This document shows, piece by piece, positions 61,177 through 64,000 of a stretch of DNA of 64,000 bases. Each line of letters starts with the position of its first letter. The stretch's first letter is position 1. The notes beneath the pieces were generated by a model, which saw only the letters and a list, made by a program, of their open reading frames with translations, made no database searches and was not told the origin of the DNA. The stretch is from NCBI RefSeq assembly GCF_002240355.1, contig NZ_CP016353.1, positions 973,501 through 1,037,500 of the forward strand, in the 5' to 3' direction. Position numbers and translations under genes: made by a program. The DNA is from Prauserella marina (lineage in GTDB: Bacteria > Actinomycetota > Actinomycetes > Mycobacteriales > Pseudonocardiaceae).

Positions 61177-62142
61177 TCAGACCTTGCCGCGCTGGGCGGC
61201 GAACGTGCGCCGGTAGGCCAGCGGGGTCACCCCGATGGCGGCGCCGAGATGCTGCCGCAACGAGGCCGCGCTGCCGAGGCCCGACTGAACCGCCACCTGC
61301 TCGACCGACAGTTCTGTGCTTTCCAGCAGCCTGCGGGCATGTGCCACGCGCTGCTTCGTCAGCCAGGCGTGCGGGGGGAGCCCGGTTTCCTCCCTGAAAC
61401 GCCTCGCGAACGTTCTCGTGCTCATGCTGGCGTGGCAGGCGAGCGCGGCGACGTCGAGTGGTTCCGCCAGGTGTTGCAGCGCCCATGCCCTGGTCGGCGC
61501 GGTACTGCCCGCCCACGTCTCCACGAACGGCCGTTCGATGAACTGCGACTGCCCGCCTTCCCGCCACGGCGGGACGACGCAGTAGCGGGCCGCGGCGTTC
61601 GCCACCTCCGCTCCGTGGTCCTTTCTCACCACGTGCAGGCACAGGTCGACGCCTGCGGCGAGCCCGGCCGAGGTGAGTACGTCGCCGTCGTCGACGAACA
61701 ACACGTCCTCGTCGAGCTTCACCCTCGGGTACAGCTCGCGAAACTGCCGGGAATGGGCCCAGTGAGTCGTGGCCGGACGCTCGTCGAGCAGCCCCGCCGC
61801 GCCGAGTACGAAGGCGCCCGTGCAGATCGACATGATCCTGGCGCTGCCGGGGATGAGCGCGAGCGCGTCGGCGATCGCGCCGGGCAGGGTGCCTTCGTAG
61901 CGAGGGCCACGCGCCTTGGTGCCGGGAATGATCACGGTGTCGGCCTCGGCGAGCACGTCGGGGCCGTGATCCAGCACGGCGGTGTACCCGGTGGCCACGC
62001 GCACCGGCTTGTCGTCGATGCCGCACAGCCGCACGTTGTAGAGGCGCTCACCGGAAAGCCGCGCCGTGTTGAAGATCTGCGGCGGAATCTGCATGTCGTA
62101 TCCGATGACCTCGTCGATGGCGAGAACGACCACCTGATGCAT
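61177..62142 (-). CDS. GlxA-family AraC regulator with DJ-1/PfpI domain
   Basis: 321 residues. About residues 1-170 are a DJ-1/PfpI-like domain (VVVLAIDEVIGYDMQIP, MSICTGAFVLGAAGLLD with the nucleophile-elbow Cys), followed by an AraC DNA-binding domain with two HTHs (CHASMSTRTFARRFREETG, QSGLGSAASLRQHLGAAIG). Family members sense amides or amines such as glycine betaine or carnitine. Start ATG 62142; an open-frame extension crosses the divergent MFS gene and was rejected. Divergent from the MFS gene with an inverted repeat between. Confidence 0.9.
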   Translation of the reverse strand: MHQVVVLAIDEVIGYDMQIPPQIFNTARLSGERLYNVRLCGIDDKPVRVATGYTAVLDHGPDVLAEADTVIIPGTKARGPRYEGTLPGAIADALALIPGSARIMSICTGAFVLGAAGLLDERPATTHWAHSRQFRELYPRVKLDEDVLFVDDGDVLTSAGLAAGVDLCLHVVRKDHGAEVANAAARYCVVPPWREGGQSQFIERPFVETWAGSTAPTRAWALQHLAEPLDVAALACHASMSTRTFARRFREETGLPPHAWLTKQRVAHARRLLESTELSVEQVAVQSGLGSAASLRQHLGAAIGVTPLAYRRTFAAQRGKV

Positions 62143-62176
62143 GGCAGGATTCTTACACATATTGGCATTCCTGCCA
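62142..62176. promoter_or_regulatory. Inverted repeat between GlxA regulator and MFS gene
   Basis: TGGCAGGA (62142-62149) and TCCTGCCA (62169-62176) form an 8-bp inverted repeat; TTGGCATT inside adds a further TGGCA copy. It overlaps the regulator's start codon in the 64-bp divergent gap. Candidate operator for autoregulation and for MFS control. Confidence 0.5.
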
Positions 62177-62206
62177 CTCGTCGGCTGACGATCATCAGGC
62201 GAAGCT

Positions 62207-63520
62207 GTGCCGGTGACCGATACCCGCACCGCGGTACCCGCCCGTGCCAGCAGAGTGCACTGGGCATGGCTCGTCGCCTTCGCCGCGTTCGTCGCACTCG
62301 TCGGAGCCGCCGGTTTCCGGGCGGCACCCAGCGTGCTCATCGATCCGCTGCACGAGGAATTCGGCTGGTCACGGGGAACGATCTCCGCCGCGGTGTCGAT
62401 CAACCTGCTGCTGTACGGATTCATCTCGCCGTTCGCGGCGGCCCTGATGGAACGGTTCGGCATGCGCAAGGTCGTCGCGAGCGCGCTGGCGCTGGTGGCG
62501 GCAGGCAGCGGGTTCACCGTGTTCATGACCGAGAGCTGGCAGCTTTTGCTGTGCTGGGGCGTGCTCGTCGGCACCGGAACCGGCTCGATGGCGCTCGCCT
62601 TCGTCGCGACGGTCACCGGACGCTGGTTCGTCAAGCACCGAGGTCTCGTCAGCGGGATCCTGACCGCCGCGGGAGCCGCGGGACAGCTCGTCTTCCTTCC
62701 GCTGGTCGCGATGCTCGCCACCGATCAAGGGTGGAGGACGGCGTCGCTGGTCGTCTCAGGCGCCGCGCTCGCCGTCGTGCCCATCGTCCTGTTGCTGCTG
62801 AGGGACTGGCCAGCCGACGTCGGCACTACCGCGTACGGAGCACCGGAAGGCGAGCAGACCCCGCGGGCTACCGGCGGAACCATGCGCGCGGGCGGCAGTG
62901 CGATGCGCGCGCTGACCGCGTTGAGAGACGCGGCGCGGACCCGCACGTTCTGGCTGCTGGCCGGAGGGTTCGCGATCTGCGGTGCCTCGACGAACGGGCT
63001 CATCGGCACCCATTTCGTTCCCGCCGCGCACGACCACGGCATGCCGCACACGACGGCCGCGGGGCTGCTGGCCCTCGTCGGGCTTTTCGACGTCGTCGGC
63101 ACCATCGCGTCGGGCTGGCTGACCGACCGCGTCGATCCACGCTGGCTGCTCGGCACCTACTACGTGCTGCGCGGTGCTTCACTGCTGGTGCTGCCGATGC
63201 TCTTCGCGCCGACGACCGAACCGCCGATGTGGGCGTTCATAGTCTTCTACGGACTGGACTGGGTCGCCACCGTCCCGCCGACCGTCGCGTTGTGCAGGAC
63301 GTGGTTCGGTGCCAACGGTCCCATCGTCTTCGGCTGGGTCTTCGCGTCGCACCAGGTGGGCGCCGCCGTCGCCGCCCTGGGAGCCGGGCTGACGCGCGAC
63401 CAGCTCGGCAGCTACGACCTCGCGTGGTTCGCCGCGGGCGGACTTTGCGCGGTGGCCGCCGTGCTCTCGCTGTCGATCCGCAAGAGTTCGCCCGAAGGGG
63501 ACCCAGCCCCGAAACATTGA
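62207..63520 (+). CDS. MFS transporter (OFA/monocarboxylate-like)
   Basis: 437 residues from GTG 62207, 12 predicted helices in two halves split by a cytosolic loop at about 205-245. The MFS motif A region reads ALMERFGMRKVVAS, and the second half has GWLTDRVDPRWLLG. The N-terminal FRAAPSVLIDPLHEEFGWSR pattern fits the oxalate-formate/monocarboxylate porter groups. The substrate is unknown and probably linked to the inducer of the divergent GlxA-type regulator. Confidence 0.87.
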   Translation: MPVTDTRTAVPARASRVHWAWLVAFAAFVALVGAAGFRAAPSVLIDPLHEEFGWSRGTISAAVSINLLLYGFISPFAAALMERFGMRKVVASALALVAAGSGFTVFMTESWQLLLCWGVLVGTGTGSMALAFVATVTGRWFVKHRGLVSGILTAAGAAGQLVFLPLVAMLATDQGWRTASLVVSGAALAVVPIVLLLLRDWPADVGTTAYGAPEGEQTPRATGGTMRAGGSAMRALTALRDAARTRTFWLLAGGFAICGASTNGLIGTHFVPAAHDHGMPHTTAAGLLALVGLFDVVGTIASGWLTDRVDPRWLLGTYYVLRGASLLVLPMLFAPTTEPPMWAFIVFYGLDWVATVPPTVALCRTWFGANGPIVFGWVFASHQVGAAVAALGAGLTRDQLGSYDLAWFAAGGLCAVAAVLSLSIRKSSPEGDPAPKH

Positions 63521-63548
63521 GTTAACAAGACGCGCATAGGGTCGCGGC

Positions 63549-64000
63549 ATGGATCGCCAGCAGGAGTTCGTGCTGCGCACGCTTGAAGAACGGGACATCC
63601 GCTTCGTCCGGCTCTGGTTCACCGACGTGCTGGGCTTCTTGAAGTCCGTCGCCGTGGCGCCTGCCGAGCTCGAAGGTGCGTTCAGCGAGGGCATCGGATT
63701 CGACGGTTCGGCCATCGAGGGATTCGCCAGGGTCTACGAATCCGACATGGTCGCCAAGCCCGATCCCTCCACGTTCCAGGTGCTGCCGTGGGAGACGCCG
63801 GACGGCGGGCTGTACTCGGCGCGGATGTTCTGCGACATCGCGATGCCGGACGGCTCACCTTCATGGGCCGATCCCCGGCATGTGCTGCGGCGGCAGCTTT
63901 CGAAGGCCAGCGAGGCCGGATTCACCTGCTACGTGCATCCGGAGATCGAGTTCTTCCTACTGGCGAACCTTCCCGAGGACGGGAGCGAACCCGAGCCGGC
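63549..64000 (+). CDS. glnA2: Type I glutamine synthetase GlnA2, partial
   Basis: The first 150 codons are visible and the gene runs off the right edge. The sequence RTLEERDIRFVRLWFTDVLG, then IGFDGSAIEGFARV and HPEIEFFLL (first metal-ligand Glu), is very close to what I recall of mycobacterial GlnA2 (Rv2222c), a GSI-alpha enzyme without adenylylation control that may also act on glutamate analogues. It starts 28 nt after the MFS stop. The active-site C-terminal half is outside the window. Confidence 0.93.
   Translation, partial: MDRQQEFVLRTLEERDIRFVRLWFTDVLGFLKSVAVAPAELEGAFSEGIGFDGSAIEGFARVYESDMVAKPDPSTFQVLPWETPDGGLYSARMFCDIAMPDGSPSWADPRHVLRRQLSKASEAGFTCYVHPEIEFFLLANLPEDGSEPEP

Overview
The window is about 64 kb of very GC-rich, almost fully coding chromosome with many GTG/TTG starts and 4-nt ATGA/GTGA overlaps. 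It fits an actinomycete of the Pseudonocardiaceae type (Amycolatopsis, Prauserella or Saccharomonospora-like). The genus is an inference from gene content and order.

Region 1 (1-19,100) is core chromosome: a DUF3224 gene divergent from a WYL regulator with a stand-alone HemD-like protein; a field of 21-nt repeats; a siderophore-interacting protein under an IdeR/DtxR-type iron box; an alkyltransferase-like protein divergent from the AdnA-AdnB helicase-nuclease, then a TrkA-type K+ channel. The order ATL-AdnA-AdnB-channel resembles Mycobacterium tuberculosis Rv3204-Rv3200c. After these come a zinc metallopeptidase, membrane proteins, an M16 peptidase pair, NudC and CobD. Region 2 (19,100-24,150) carries SURF1, a fructosamine kinase-like protein, a low-molecular-weight phosphatase, a Nif3-like protein, a coiled-coil zinc-ribbon protein and an RNase H-phosphatase fusion, matching the mycobacterial Rv2236c-Rv2228c neighbourhood.

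Region 3 (24,300-33,105) is the main find. The RNase P RNA gene rnpB (24,303-24,710) has a perfect 32-nt copy of its 3' end at 33,074-33,105. Between the copies lies a compact integrative conjugative element of the actinomycete (AICE/pSAM2) type: a SCO5389-like gene, a GntR repressor with an operator cluster, four small unknown genes, an FtsK/TraB-type translocase, a RepSA-type HUH replication initiator, Xis and a tyrosine integrase. AICEs normally use tRNA genes, so rnpB as target is unusual.

Region 4 (33,222-43,052) starts with a SCO6745-like gene and then holds a tight seven-gene operon with the parts of a minimal Gram-positive type IV secretion channel (candidate VirB2/pilin, PrgI/TcpE-like, VirB4-like ATPase, VirB6/TrbL-like, VirB8/TcpC-like, VirB1/NlpC-P60 hydrolase, and an unknown protein). 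No relaxase or coupling ATPase is visible. A SPOR-like small protein and a convergent CooC/ParA-like ATPase follow. Base composition looks like the host, so this may be a resident secretion or uptake machine of undefined function.

Region 5 (44,119-64,000) is core metabolism and envelope: an RNB ribonuclease, a TroA-like metal receptor, a GABA degradation operon (gabT plus aldehyde dehydrogenase) with a divergent PucR regulator, panB, DUF998, DinB, Ogt, an NTF2-like protein, nadE, secA2, a CaeA/Hip1-like lipoprotein hydrolase, an LppX/LprG-like lipoprotein, a GlxA-type regulator divergent from an MFS transporter, and the start of glnA2. A 17-nt repeat (AGCAAGGGAGCTTTGCT) recurs seven times in three intergenic gaps, twice as near-identical hairpins. 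All functions are assigned by reading the sequence; no database search was run.
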